From Nitrospirota bacterium (lineage in GTDB: Bacteria; Nitrospirota; Thermodesulfovibrionia; UBA6902): 64,000 nt of DNA. The stretch's first letter is position 1, and each line of letters opens with the position of its first letter. The stretch is taken from the NCBI GenBank assembly GCA_016234115.1, contig JACRHD010000021.1, positions 109,395 through 173,394 on the forward strand. The letters run 5' to 3'. A program made the translations under genes and the position numbers. Shown piece after piece: positions 48,572 through 57,632 of the stretch. The notes below the pieces were generated by a model, which did no database searches, had not been told where the DNA came from, and was given only the letters and a program-made list of their open reading frames with translations.

Positions 48572-49881
48572 AGGGTGTTCTCCACGTCGTCAACCTTCTG
48601 CGCGTCCTTTTCCAGGATATCTTTATTGGCGGCGGATATGATGTGGGGAGTAATAAGTACGATTATTTCCGTTCTTACTGTAATATTCGACGTCCTGCCG
48701 AACAGTGCGCCGATTACAGGTATCGAGCCCAATCCGGGTACGCGCTCTCTGATATCCTCTTTACGGTCGCGGATGAGCCCTCCGATAAAGATAGTGCCGC
48801 CGTCCGGGGCGATCAGACTTGTGGTGACCTCCGTAGTCGTCTCGGTCGGCAGGCCGTTGATTATTGTAGCGTCGCTGACCTCGGGATGAATATCCATTAT
48901 GACCCGGCCGTCGTCATTTATGTGGGGCGTTAAAACCAGTTGGGTCCCGGTCTCAAGAAACTGTACGCTCTGCAGCACAGCCCCGTCGGAAACCGTAGTT
49001 ACAAAATATCCCAGCTTCCCTCCGATTATTATCTTCGCCTGTTTATTGTCGAGGGCGAGGAGCCTTGGAGTGGCAAGGGTATTTACCTCCGTCCTGTTCT
49101 GCAGGGCCTCCAGAAAGAGATTGAAATCGTCGTTTACGACGTCGAAAAACAATCCCTGGGTGGCGCCCGTGAACCCATCGGTAATAATGTTGCCTGATGA
49201 GCCAATAAAACCCTTGAAGGCGTCTCTCCAGTTTATGCCGAGAGAAGTATCGTCGTTCAGCCGGATCTCCATGATGCTGGTTTCTATGAGGACCTGCTTC
49301 GGCGGCACGTCCAGGGTCTGCAGTATCTTCCTGACCCGGTCAAGATTTTGCGGGGCGTCTTCTACTATAAGAGTTTTCTCAGGCCTGTAGAGCGTTATCT
49401 TTGCCGACTGGGAAACGAGTTTGCCCACGACCTTTTCAACTTCATCGAGGTTGACGTAATTCAATTTAAATGTCATCACCTCCGCCCCCGGCAAATCCCC
49501 TTCAGGGTTTACTCCGGCCCTGGAGACGAAGATGATATCGCCTTTACGGACATAATTGAAGCCGTTAAGGGTGATCACGGCGTCCAGGACCTCCTTTAAG
49601 GGAAGGTCGTAAATGTTAATGGAGATTTTCCCCGCGACATCCTGACCGGTTACTATGTTCAGCTTCTTTTTAACGGACAAGGCCTTTAAGACGCTCCTGA
49701 TGTCGGCATCGTGAATGCTCAGGGTCAATCTGTCGTTTCCCTCGATCATTTCAATGTCCGTATTGATATGCCCTTCACTGTCTTCGGCGTAAAGAGCATG
49801 AGGAAATGACAGGATGAAGAAGGCAAGAAGAATGAAAAAGAAAGGGGGGATATAAACCGAATGTCCGTTAACAGTTCTCAT
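48529..49881 (-). CDS. Secretin (PilQ/MshL/GspD-like)
   Basis: STN-like N-terminus; VPPKQVLIETSIMEIRL; secretin domain PDGGTIFIGGLIRDRKEDIRERVPGLGSIPVIGALFG. Confidence 0.92.
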   Translation of the reverse strand: MRTVNGHSVYIPPFFFILLAFFILSFPHALYAEDSEGHINTDIEMIEGNDRLTLSIHDADIRSVLKALSVKKKLNIVTGQDVAGKISINIYDLPLKEVLDAVITLNGFNYVRKGDIIFVSRAGVNPEGDLPGAEVMTFKLNYVNLDEVEKVVGKLVSQSAKITLYRPEKTLIVEDAPQNLDRVRKILQTLDVPPKQVLIETSIMEIRLNDDTSLGINWRDAFKGFIGSSGNIITDGFTGATQGLFFDVVNDDFNLFLEALQNRTEVNTLATPRLLALDNKQAKIIIGGKLGYFVTTVSDGAVLQSVQFLETGTQLVLTPHINDDGRVIMDIHPEVSDATIINGLPTETTTEVTTSLIAPDGGTIFIGGLIRDRKEDIRERVPGLGSIPVIGALFGRTSNITVRTEIIVLITPHIISAANKDILEKDAQKVDDVENTLQKERSLRELVPGI

Positions 49882-49884
49882 CTC

Positions 49885-50394
49885 TTATTCCTCCGTCACC
49901 TTCATGGTATAGTTCTTTTCTCCCCTTGAGAGTATGACCTCATTGTTCTTTATCGTTCTCACCTGCAGGCCCTTTATGGATTGCCCGATTCTCATCACCT
50001 CATCATCTATTATGGCCAGGGCGCCCTGGTCATCAATAATGGTCGCCTTCAGTTGCAGCGTTTCATATTCCGCTTCCTCCGCCTGTTCCGTCGGGCCATA
50101 TACTGTGTCTCCTGAAGAGAAGATATCCCTGCCCAGGGAAGGGGGCGCTTCGTCGTCAAATTCCGCGGTCTTCAAATCATCGAGAGATGATTTTAAGGCA
50201 GCAGCCGGGGTTTCGGAATTCATGCCGTCTTCATGGGCCGGCGAGGCATGGGCCTCGTCATCTTTCCCCTGTCCGCTGAAAAAACGATGTGCCAGAACGA
50301 ATACAAGGACCACGGCCAGTCCGGCCATAATTATAATTTTCATATTATCTTTTCGGGAGCGCCGGTTGACTGGATCACTCATTTCCCTCTCCAC
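49885..50394 (-). CDS. PilP/GspC-like pilus assembly protein
   Basis: Position, single TM, C-terminal LKATIIDDQGALAIIDDEVMRIGQSIKGLQVRTIKNNEVILSRGEKNYTMKV. Confidence 0.6.
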   Translation of the reverse strand: MEREMSDPVNRRSRKDNMKIIIMAGLAVVLVFVLAHRFFSGQGKDDEAHASPAHEDGMNSETPAAALKSSLDDLKTAEFDDEAPPSLGRDIFSSGDTVYGPTEQAEEAEYETLQLKATIIDDQGALAIIDDEVMRIGQSIKGLQVRTIKNNEVILSRGEKNYTMKVTEE

Positions 50395-50911
50395 TAATAA
50401 ATACTGTTAAAGCCATATCGATGTCGCACGTATCCCCCTCGGGCGCCCTCCTGGCCCGCAAGCTGTCTATCCTGACTATGCGGGGGATATTCTCCAACTG
50501 GAACAAAAACTTATAGAAGTCCCTGAACCCGGAATTGCCTGAAATGTTTATGGGAATCCGTGAATACAGCTCCCCTTTCTCAATCATTCCGGGTCTTATG
50601 TCCCTCAGGTCCAGCCTGTTCTGTCCGGCCAGGCCGTCGATATCTTCCAGAAAACCGTATATCCGCTCCCTCCCCGTCAACTGCGCCTCAAAATTATTCA
50701 GGTCCTTCTGAATGTCATTTATTTCTCTTGTTATCCCGTCAAATTCAGGCTTCATGTCGCCGGCTGAGCTCAAGTTCTCAAGGAGCATATTTCTTTCCTC
50801 TTTTAAAGCAGCCGTCTTCGCCCTGCCTTCCCTGAAGAATACAAAAAAGGCAAGCGCAAAGATCATGACAATAATTCCCGCGGCCAGGAGATCAATTTTC
50901 CTGATATCCAT
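50375..50911 (-). CDS. PilO-like pilus assembly protein
   Basis: TM, coiled coil, GLAGQNRLDLRDIRPG...PINISGNSGFRDFYKFLFQLENIPRIVRIDSL. Confidence 0.8.
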   Translation of the reverse strand: MDIRKIDLLAAGIIVMIFALAFFVFFREGRAKTAALKEERNMLLENLSSAGDMKPEFDGITREINDIQKDLNNFEAQLTGRERIYGFLEDIDGLAGQNRLDLRDIRPGMIEKGELYSRIPINISGNSGFRDFYKFLFQLENIPRIVRIDSLRARRAPEGDTCDIDMALTVFISGEGNE

Positions 50912-51521
50912 TCTGCGTCCCTATCTCAAACTCCACCACGTTTTTTCCCTCATATGTCCCCTGCCGCGAGTATTTCATTCCGACTTCGGAAAAATAACGC
51001 GACTTCAACAGCCGTTGCAGGAATCCCGCCAGGTCTTTATTGGAGCGCGCCATGCCGCGTATCAGCGTTGACGCCTCGCCCTGTGAAATCCTTTGCTCTC
51101 CCTGTTGATCTTTCTTTCCGGCGACGTCTTCATTGCGGCTGTTCCTGAAGTCATCGCTGTAATCAAAAGACGTCAGCCATACATTATGGCCCATGACCGC
51201 TTCTATTTCGGCGAACATGGAGCTCAGCGATTTCTTGCGCAGGAGCTCGCTGATCGCCCTCTTTTTTTCCATCAGCATGTCTCTCCTGTTCTGAAGGACA
51301 TTCAATTGCTCCGTATTTTTTTCCATCCCTGCTTTTTTCGAAAGCAGGTCGGAGATTTCCCTTTCGACGGTCCCCGTCGCCCTTCTATCCATCATATGTC
51401 CCCCAAGCAGCGAAATAATTATCAACTGCGTTATCACGGCCCACATCCATATCCGGCCACGTATCCTGTTCCCCATTATTACATCGTGGGGGATCATGTT
51501 TATCTCTCTTTTCCGTATCAT
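50892..51521 (-). CDS. PilN-like pilus assembly protein
   Basis: INMIPHDV, TM, VWLTSFDYS, between pilM- and pilO-like genes. Confidence 0.75.
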   Translation of the reverse strand: MIRKREINMIPHDVIMGNRIRGRIWMWAVITQLIIISLLGGHMMDRRATGTVEREISDLLSKKAGMEKNTEQLNVLQNRRDMLMEKKRAISELLRKKSLSSMFAEIEAVMGHNVWLTSFDYSDDFRNSRNEDVAGKKDQQGEQRISQGEASTLIRGMARSNKDLAGFLQRLLKSRYFSEVGMKYSRQGTYEGKNVVEFEIGTQNGYQEN

Positions 51522-51532
51522 GGCCGTTGCCT

Positions 51533-52696
51533 TCAGTTTGCTGTGTCCCGATTCTCTAATCCCCTCATGGCAAGTCCCAGGGCCACGCTGTAAAATGCCC
51601 CGCGATAATCGTCATCCTTTGGAACTTCATTTTTAATTTCCTTCAAAATGCTCAGAGGATCAAAGTGTTTTGTCGATGTCCCTGTCCTGTTTTCCAGATA
51701 TGAATCCATGTCCCTTATACTGCTGCCTTCTCCCGTTAAATAGATGTCGTCGATGGTCGCGCCGCGCATCTCCGACGCGAAATACTGAAATACCTTATCA
51801 AGCTCCCTGGCCAGTTTTTCCAGGGTCGGGGCAAGGATTTCATAAAACGTTTCAGATATTTTGCCGGTCCTGTCACATATATCTTTATCCGGCCACGTCT
51901 CCTGTCCGGTGTGCAAACCGACCCTGTCGACAAGCCTGCTCGCCCCCTCACGATTCAGTTTTAATTTATTCATCAGGCTCTCTATCATATTTTCTCTGCC
52001 CCAGAGAATGTTCCGGTCAAGCAGGATGTTGTCCCCCTGCAGCAGCGTGAGCGTGGTATGCATTTGGCCGATATTTATAATAAGCGCATTCCTTTCCCTG
52101 CATTCGCGGGAAAACGTGATTACCCTTGCGAGGGCGCAGGCGGAAATGTCTATAGCGACCGGCTTTAGTCCGGCCTCTCTCAGGATGGACAGATGCTCAT
52201 CCACGTCCTCTCTTCTGGCCGCAAGCAGGATGGCCCACGCGCTTTTGCCTTTCCTGGGACCGGATTCAACGTTGTTGACGAGCAGATAATCGACTACCGC
52301 ATTCTCCGCGCTGTATGATAAATGCGCCCTGGCTTCCCTGATAACAGCCTCCTCAACGGCCTCGTCGCCCGTCAGGGAGAGCTTGACGGGAAAGCTGTCC
52401 ATCTGGTAGCCGGGCATGACCGAAACTACCGACCTTCCGGAAAAAGAAGATTCCTTCATAATATCTTTTATGGCCTGTATTGTCGCATCCTTCCTTCCCG
52501 CGCCGTTCTCATTGTTCGACGCCGGGATGTCTTTTGCGATCATTTCCCCGATTACCCACCCCTTCAACGTCCTTTTCAACTGGGCCATCCTGATCGAGGC
52601 GGCCCCCACGTCGAGTCCTATAGGGGAATATTTACTTCTCCTGGGCCTTATCGCGCCTAATTTGCGTATGTACTCAATACCTTGTCTTAAGAACAT
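51533..52696 (-). CDS. PilM-like pilus assembly ATPase-fold protein
   Basis: IGLDVGAASIRMAQLKRTLKGW...VSVMPGYQMDSFPVKLSLTG. Confidence 0.85.
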   Translation of the reverse strand: MFLRQGIEYIRKLGAIRPRRSKYSPIGLDVGAASIRMAQLKRTLKGWVIGEMIAKDIPASNNENGAGRKDATIQAIKDIMKESSFSGRSVVSVMPGYQMDSFPVKLSLTGDEAVEEAVIREARAHLSYSAENAVVDYLLVNNVESGPRKGKSAWAILLAARREDVDEHLSILREAGLKPVAIDISACALARVITFSRECRERNALIINIGQMHTTLTLLQGDNILLDRNILWGRENMIESLMNKLKLNREGASRLVDRVGLHTGQETWPDKDICDRTGKISETFYEILAPTLEKLARELDKVFQYFASEMRGATIDDIYLTGEGSSIRDMDSYLENRTGTSTKHFDPLSILKEIKNEVPKDDDYRGAFYSVALGLAMRGLENRDTAN

Positions 52697-52813
52697 AATT
52701 ATATACCTGCCTATAGTTATCGGTTTTTTATCAGGAAACTGAACCGAACCTGATTCCGGCGCATAAGCATTTAACTTAGTAAACGGCCTGAACAGTTTGA
52801 GCCGGTTTTCTAT

Positions 52814-54016
52814 TCAGAATTCCACTATGGATTCTATCGAATCGCCTTTATCGCCATGGTTTGTGCACGTCCCGGAGGAATTACAGGATTGCAGATTTCC
52901 TCCCGATTGCCCCAGCCACAACTTGTCGCTGAATGTTTCCAGAGATAATATATCGTTGCCCTTGTCGCCATGGTTTGTGCACGACGCAGAGGTATTACAG
53001 GATTTCAGTGTCCCGCCTCTTATTCCTATCCACAACTTGCCGCTAAACTCCGTCATAGACAATATATCATCGCCCTGGCCGCTATGGCTTGTGCATGTCC
53101 CGGAGGAATTGCAGGATTTAAAACTGCCTTCTTTCTGGCCTATCCATAATTTATTGTCAAACACTGCCATGGACAATATATCATCGCCCTTGTCGCCGTG
53201 GTTTGTGCACGACCCTGAGGAATTACAGGACTGCAGAATGCCGCCCGATTGCCCAAGCCACAACTTGCTGCTGAATGTTTCCAGAGACAATATATCATTG
53301 CCCTTGTCGCCGTGGTTTGTGCACGACCCTGAGGAATTACAGGACTGCAGAATGCCGCCCGATTGCCCCAGCCACAATTTGCTGCTGAATGATTCCAGAG
53401 AGTATATGTCATTGCCCTTGTCGCCGTGATTTGTGCACGTCCCCGAGGAATTACAGGACTGCAAGATGCCGCCTAATTGCCCCAGCCACAATTTGCTGCT
53501 GAATGATTCCAGAGAGTATATGTCATTGCCCTTGTCGCCGTGATTTGTACACGTCCCCGAGGAATTACAGGACTGCAACGTGCCGTATAATTGCCCCAGC
53601 CACAGCTTGATCGATATTGTCGGGAACAACCTTTTCTCGACTGTCCTCTGCGCGCTGCCGGCCATTCCGGTTGATGAGATCAGCACATTGCCCATGGGTG
53701 AATTTACGTCAGTGATTGAAACAGTGTACGAACCGCTGCCGAACTGTGTATCCGTAAAGACGGTCCCTCTCAGTGAAGGCGTATGCTTCAGCATAAAGAG
53801 TCCGTGCTGAAACCCTGCGTCCGCGACATAGTAGGCGTCATCGCCTGTTTCAAGGTTATAGGATATTGCGGTTTGCAGACCCGTGGTCCGGTTCAGGGTA
53901 ATTCCGATGACCGCCATCAGGCTCACCAGAAGAAGCACCGTCACCAGCGCAAAACCGCCCTGAGGAATAACATAGGTCTTATAAGACTTATATGACATAT
54001 TCTTCAAGTTCTTCAA
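52814..54016 (-). CDS. PilX-like prepilin with seven C-terminal 38-aa repeats (putative beta-propeller)
   Basis: N-terminus [32 protein letters not shown]; seven copies of [38 protein letters not shown]. Confidence 0.85.
   Translation of the reverse strand: MKNLKNMSYKSYKTYVIPQGGFALVTVLLLVSLMAVIGITLNRTTGLQTAISYNLETGDDAYYVADAGFQHGLFMLKHTPSLRGTVFTDTQFGSGSYTVSITDVNSPMGNVLISSTGMAGSAQRTVEKRLFPTISIKLWLGQLYGTLQSCNSSGTCTNHGDKGNDIYSLESFSSKLWLGQLGGILQSCNSSGTCTNHGDKGNDIYSLESFSSKLWLGQSGGILQSCNSSGSCTNHGDKGNDILSLETFSSKLWLGQSGGILQSCNSSGSCTNHGDKGDDILSMAVFDNKLWIGQKEGSFKSCNSSGTCTSHSGQGDDILSMTEFSGKLWIGIRGGTLKSCNTSASCTNHGDKGNDILSLETFSDKLWLGQSGGNLQSCNSSGTCTNHGDKGDSIESIVEF
52817..53608 (-). repeat. Coding tandem array, 114-bp unit x7 (last slightly short)
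   Basis: Near-identical DNA units within the PilX-like CDS; 264 aa = 6x38+36. Confidence 0.92.
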
Positions 54017-54843
54017 GGCTTGAACATCCCTCTTGCAAGGGCCGTGGTGCGGAGCTCCACGGAACCTTTTCCGTTGTCCAGCGTGAGACGGATGTCTATA
54101 AGGGTGTTTCCGTTTACACGCCTGCGAAGGACCATAAACTCGGACACGTTTTCCGCGATTATATTGTCCGCGGTTGTAGCAGTCAGCACATTCTGTTTCT
54201 CCATCAGATTAGTCCCGTTGAGGTAATAGATGACAGGATCAAAAGGGTCTTCATCGCTTGCGCCGTCGCCGTCATCATCGAAGGCAGCTCCGTAAAAATT
54301 CCTGCCCGGGTCCTCATCAACCCTGCCGTCGAGGTCATTGTCGATGCCGTCAATGGGGTCGTCATTTTTTGCCGGGATCTCGTCATTATCATCAAAGGTC
54401 GGTTCATCAACGCTGCCGTCATTGTCATCGTCAATCCCCTTAATACCTGATGCTCCGTCCCCTGTCGTGTCCGCCGGGGGGTCTTCATCCGCCAAGCCAT
54501 CGCCGTCGTTATCAATATTGGCCGATACCGCAAGCATTTCCAGCGGATAATAGGAAGTCACGGGATACAACAGATCGGTAGGATCGGAGATCTTCAGAGG
54601 CAACAGCACCAGGCGCGAATTCCTGACCTTAGAGACCATCCTATCCATGGCAAGCTGCGCGGTGTTGATGAGCTCGCCCCTGTCCTTGTTATACTTCCAC
54701 GAGTCCAGAGAGCCGGCGACCAGATTGACGAATACACCGGCTATCACGGAGATAATGGTGATCGAGATAAGAAGCTCCATGAGGGTCAGGCCGCTTTGGG
54801 ATTTTGACCCATGACCCGTGACCAATGACCCATGACCCTGCAT
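54013..54843 (-). CDS. PilW-like prepilin with Asp-rich Ca2+-binding-type loops
   Basis: [80 protein letters not shown]. Confidence 0.85.
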   Translation of the reverse strand: MQGHGSLVTGHGSKSQSGLTLMELLISITIISVIAGVFVNLVAGSLDSWKYNKDRGELINTAQLAMDRMVSKVRNSRLVLLPLKISDPTDLLYPVTSYYPLEMLAVSANIDNDGDGLADEDPPADTTGDGASGIKGIDDDNDGSVDEPTFDDNDEIPAKNDDPIDGIDNDLDGRVDEDPGRNFYGAAFDDDGDGASDEDPFDPVIYYLNGTNLMEKQNVLTATTADNIIAENVSEFMVLRRRVNGNTLIDIRLTLDNGKGSVELRTTALARGMFKP

Positions 54844-54844
54844 G

Positions 54845-55240
54845 CTAATAATCCGCCATCAGGGATTGCTGTGTGACCCATTCAACCGTTACGGTTATCT
54901 TCTTAAGGTCGGTATCCGGGACGGAATCGCCATTGCCGTCATAAAGCTCGACCAGGACGTTACGGTTTACGGACTTGCCGAAGACGGCGACCGTATCGGA
55001 GAAGGAAGAGCCCTGGGGCACATTAGAAAAATTCCTGGCGAGGATGTCTTCCATCTTTTCCCGCGCATAGTTTACGAGGATGGTATTTTTCTCCCCTGAA
55101 TGTGCGGACTGAAAGGAGGATGTAATGGAGTCCATCAGCGGCGACAGGGCAATGATCATAATAGCAAGGGCAATAAGAAGCTCCACAAGAGAGAAGCCCC
55201 TCTCGCAGGTCCGGCTGTTTACAGATAAGTTCATAATCAA
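54845..55240 (-). CDS. PilV-like prepilin
   Basis: RGFSLVELLIALAIMIIALSPLMDSI. Confidence 0.85.
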   Translation of the reverse strand: MIMNLSVNSRTCERGFSLVELLIALAIMIIALSPLMDSITSSFQSAHSGEKNTILVNYAREKMEDILARNFSNVPQGSSFSDTVAVFGKSVNRNVLVELYDGNGDSVPDTDLKKITVTVEWVTQQSLMADY

Positions 55241-55258
55241 AACAACACCCCTGTTCGA

Positions 55259-55735
55259 CTACTGGACGGTTATCCTTCCAAGGGGCGCGGCGACACTGAT
55301 CGTCTTCTGGAAATCGCGATACCCGAGAACAACCGATCCGCTTTCCGAAGGCTCGCCGAGGGCGTTAAATATGATTTCTTTATTTCCGAATGTTGCGTCT
55401 ACCAGATTAACGCCTTGAACGTGCCTCTGGTTGCCAAGGGTAACATCATAGTCTTTCTTGTCAAAGGGATTCAGTACGGTTATGTCCGTCACATTATTAA
55501 AACACCTGAATCTCTCTTCTGAAGGAAAGAACTCGACACCGTGCCCGGTCCCTTCTTTGATCGCGACGCTCTGCGCGTACTGAATAGCATATACTACTTC
55601 CTGTGCTGCCCCGTCGAGCTTCATCCCCTCCAGTGTGCTGTTCATCGAGGGAATGGCCGCAGACATGACTATTCCCAGGATAAGCAGGACGATCATAATC
55701 TCCACCAGGGTGAAGCCCGAGGAGCGCCTTCTCAT
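55259..55735 (-). CDS. FimT/GspH-like prepilin
   Basis: SGFTLVEIMIVLLILGIVMSAAIPSM. Confidence 0.87.
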   Translation of the reverse strand: MRRRSSGFTLVEIMIVLLILGIVMSAAIPSMNSTLEGMKLDGAAQEVVYAIQYAQSVAIKEGTGHGVEFFPSEERFRCFNNVTDITVLNPFDKKDYDVTLGNQRHVQGVNLVDATFGNKEIIFNALGEPSESGSVVLGYRDFQKTISVAAPLGRITVQ

Positions 55736-55755
55736 TGCGACCTTATAAACAGCCC

Positions 55756-56277
55756 CTAATACGAATCATGACTGCCGTCATTGGCTATAAGCCGGCCGGT
55801 CTTCGCATAAAACTTCCATCCCGCGGTCCCGCTTGACGCCGCAGTGGTGACATCTGTCGTCGTGATATCGCATACTACGGTATTCAGGCCATTAAACGGG
55901 TTTTTGGGGAGCTTTGCGTCTTTAACATACGGGCCGTATTTATAGGTTGTGTCCTTGCTGTTTGCCGTCACGCCGGTGCTTGCCGAATACAGGGTAAGCT
56001 GTTTTGTAAAGGCCGTTTCGCAATCAGCGGCAAGGGCGGCGGTAGTGCCGTCGGTCTGTTTCTTTTCACCGGGGTTGACGGCGCTGTGCTCGTGGTAGAA
56101 ACGCTCAGTGGCATTGCGCAGGCTGCTGAGAGTGGATTCCAGCGTGCTGATTTTGGCGTCGTCCGTGGAGCTCCCAAACTGGGGAATGGCGACTGCCGCT
56201 AAGATGCCGAGGATAATTACCACGATCAGCAGTTCAACCAGGGTAAAACCTTTTTCATTTCTAAGTGTCCTTTTCAT
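55756..56277 (-). CDS. Major-type prepilin (PilA/MshA-like)
   Basis: KGFTLVELLIVVIILGILAAVAIPQFGSSTDDAKISTLES. Confidence 0.9.
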   Translation of the reverse strand: MKRTLRNEKGFTLVELLIVVIILGILAAVAIPQFGSSTDDAKISTLESTLSSLRNATERFYHEHSAVNPGEKKQTDGTTAALAADCETAFTKQLTLYSASTGVTANSKDTTYKYGPYVKDAKLPKNPFNGLNTVVCDITTTDVTTAASSGTAGWKFYAKTGRLIANDGSHDSY

Positions 56278-56444
56278 TTTTCAATTCCTCCTTTTGAAGT
56301 TATCAAAACCCTGTTTTGTTACCTCAACTTGTTTTTTGGGGATTCAACCTCCTCATTTGTCCAATCATTCATCGAACCTGATTCGAGTACGTGCATCTTT
56401 ATCGGCATGTATTTGACAAAACTTTATGTGTGTCATTTGGGCTT

Positions 56445-57584
56445 TCAGTGCGCCGCCTTTGACAGCTTGAAAATGGGCAGTATCAGCGAGATGACTATCA
56501 CCCCGACCACCAGTCCCATCATAATCAGCAGCATCGGCTCGATAACAGTAGAAATGCCCTGCAGCCTGTTATCTATTTCCTCCTCGTAATAATCCGATAA
56601 CCTGAGCATGACCTTGGGAAGGTTCTGGGTCTCTTCACCCGTCCTGATTATCTGTTTGGCGCTTTCAGGGACAAAATCCGCTTCCGTAAAGGCAAAGGAC
56701 ATACCTTTTCCCTGTTCCACGTTGTCGGCGATTTTTTCGATAAATTCCGCAAAGATGATATTCTTGCAGGTCTTACGGGTGATTTTCAGGGCATCTATCA
56801 GGGGGACGTTGCTGTGCATCAGGAACCCGAGTATCCTCATTGTCTGGGCAAGATAAGTCAGAATATATATATTTGCCACCAGAGGGAGCTTCAGCTTCAA
56901 CCGATGAAACGCAAGCCTTCCCTTATCGCTTTTTATGTACGCGTGGAGACCCCACCCGGATATTCCCGTCAATATGACGCCGAGATGCCAGTATGACGTC
57001 ATAAGGCCGCTCAGCCATATAAGAAGCTTTGTAGTCGGGGGGAGCAGGTCCTTGATCTCCTCGAACATTACGGCAAACCTGGGGAATACAAAAACCAACA
57101 GGAATATTACCACTGCTACGGACACACTGCAGAGCACCGCGGGATAGGTCAGGGACTTCTTGATCCCGTTTATAAACTTCTCCTGTTTCTCCTGCATCTC
57201 CACGACCCGGTCGAGCATGTCCTTGAGCTGTCCGGTGCTTTCCCCGGCCTTCACCATGCTGATGTATATTTCAGAAAATAAATGAGGATATTTACTTAAG
57301 GCATCGGACAACAGCCTGCCTCCCTCCACGTCCGTATTGATTCCCGTCACCACCTGTTTGAATTCAGGGTTCTTTATCTGCCTGGCAATATTGGAAAGGC
57401 TTACATTCAACGGCATCCCTATCTCGACCATCAGCGACAATTGAGTTGTAAAGAAGACTATTTCCCTGACGGAGACCTTTTTCCTGAGATCGATCTTAAG
57501 GCTGAGGGATTTTATGTTTTTAAGGAAAGATATTTCCTTGCCCGTATTTTTCCGGACTTTTTTGTTCGCAATAGCAATAGCCAC
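56445..57584 (-). CDS. pilC: PilC/GspF-family inner membrane platform protein
   Basis: FFTTQLSLMVEIGMPL, AGESTGQLKDML, LLPPTTKLLIWLS, IRTGEETQNLPKVML. Confidence 0.93.
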   Translation of the reverse strand: MAIAIANKKVRKNTGKEISFLKNIKSLSLKIDLRKKVSVREIVFFTTQLSLMVEIGMPLNVSLSNIARQIKNPEFKQVVTGINTDVEGGRLLSDALSKYPHLFSEIYISMVKAGESTGQLKDMLDRVVEMQEKQEKFINGIKKSLTYPAVLCSVSVAVVIFLLVFVFPRFAVMFEEIKDLLPPTTKLLIWLSGLMTSYWHLGVILTGISGWGLHAYIKSDKGRLAFHRLKLKLPLVANIYILTYLAQTMRILGFLMHSNVPLIDALKITRKTCKNIIFAEFIEKIADNVEQGKGMSFAFTEADFVPESAKQIIRTGEETQNLPKVMLRLSDYYEEEIDNRLQGISTVIEPMLLIMMGLVVGVIVISLILPIFKLSKAAH

Positions 57585-57632
57585 ATTTACCTCTCAGGAA
57601 CCAGCCGGACACGGAGATGAGAAGATGGGAAA

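Noticed and set aside
52797-53429. 210-aa + strand ORF with '[29 protein letters not shown]' repeats
   Set aside because: Antisense shadow of the PilX-like coding repeats; the minus frame has a prepilin N-terminus and full-length logic.
52817-53608. CRISPR-like appearance of regularly spaced repeats
   Set aside because: The 114-bp period is a multiple of 3, the whole unit is conserved (no unique spacers), and it lies inside one ORF.
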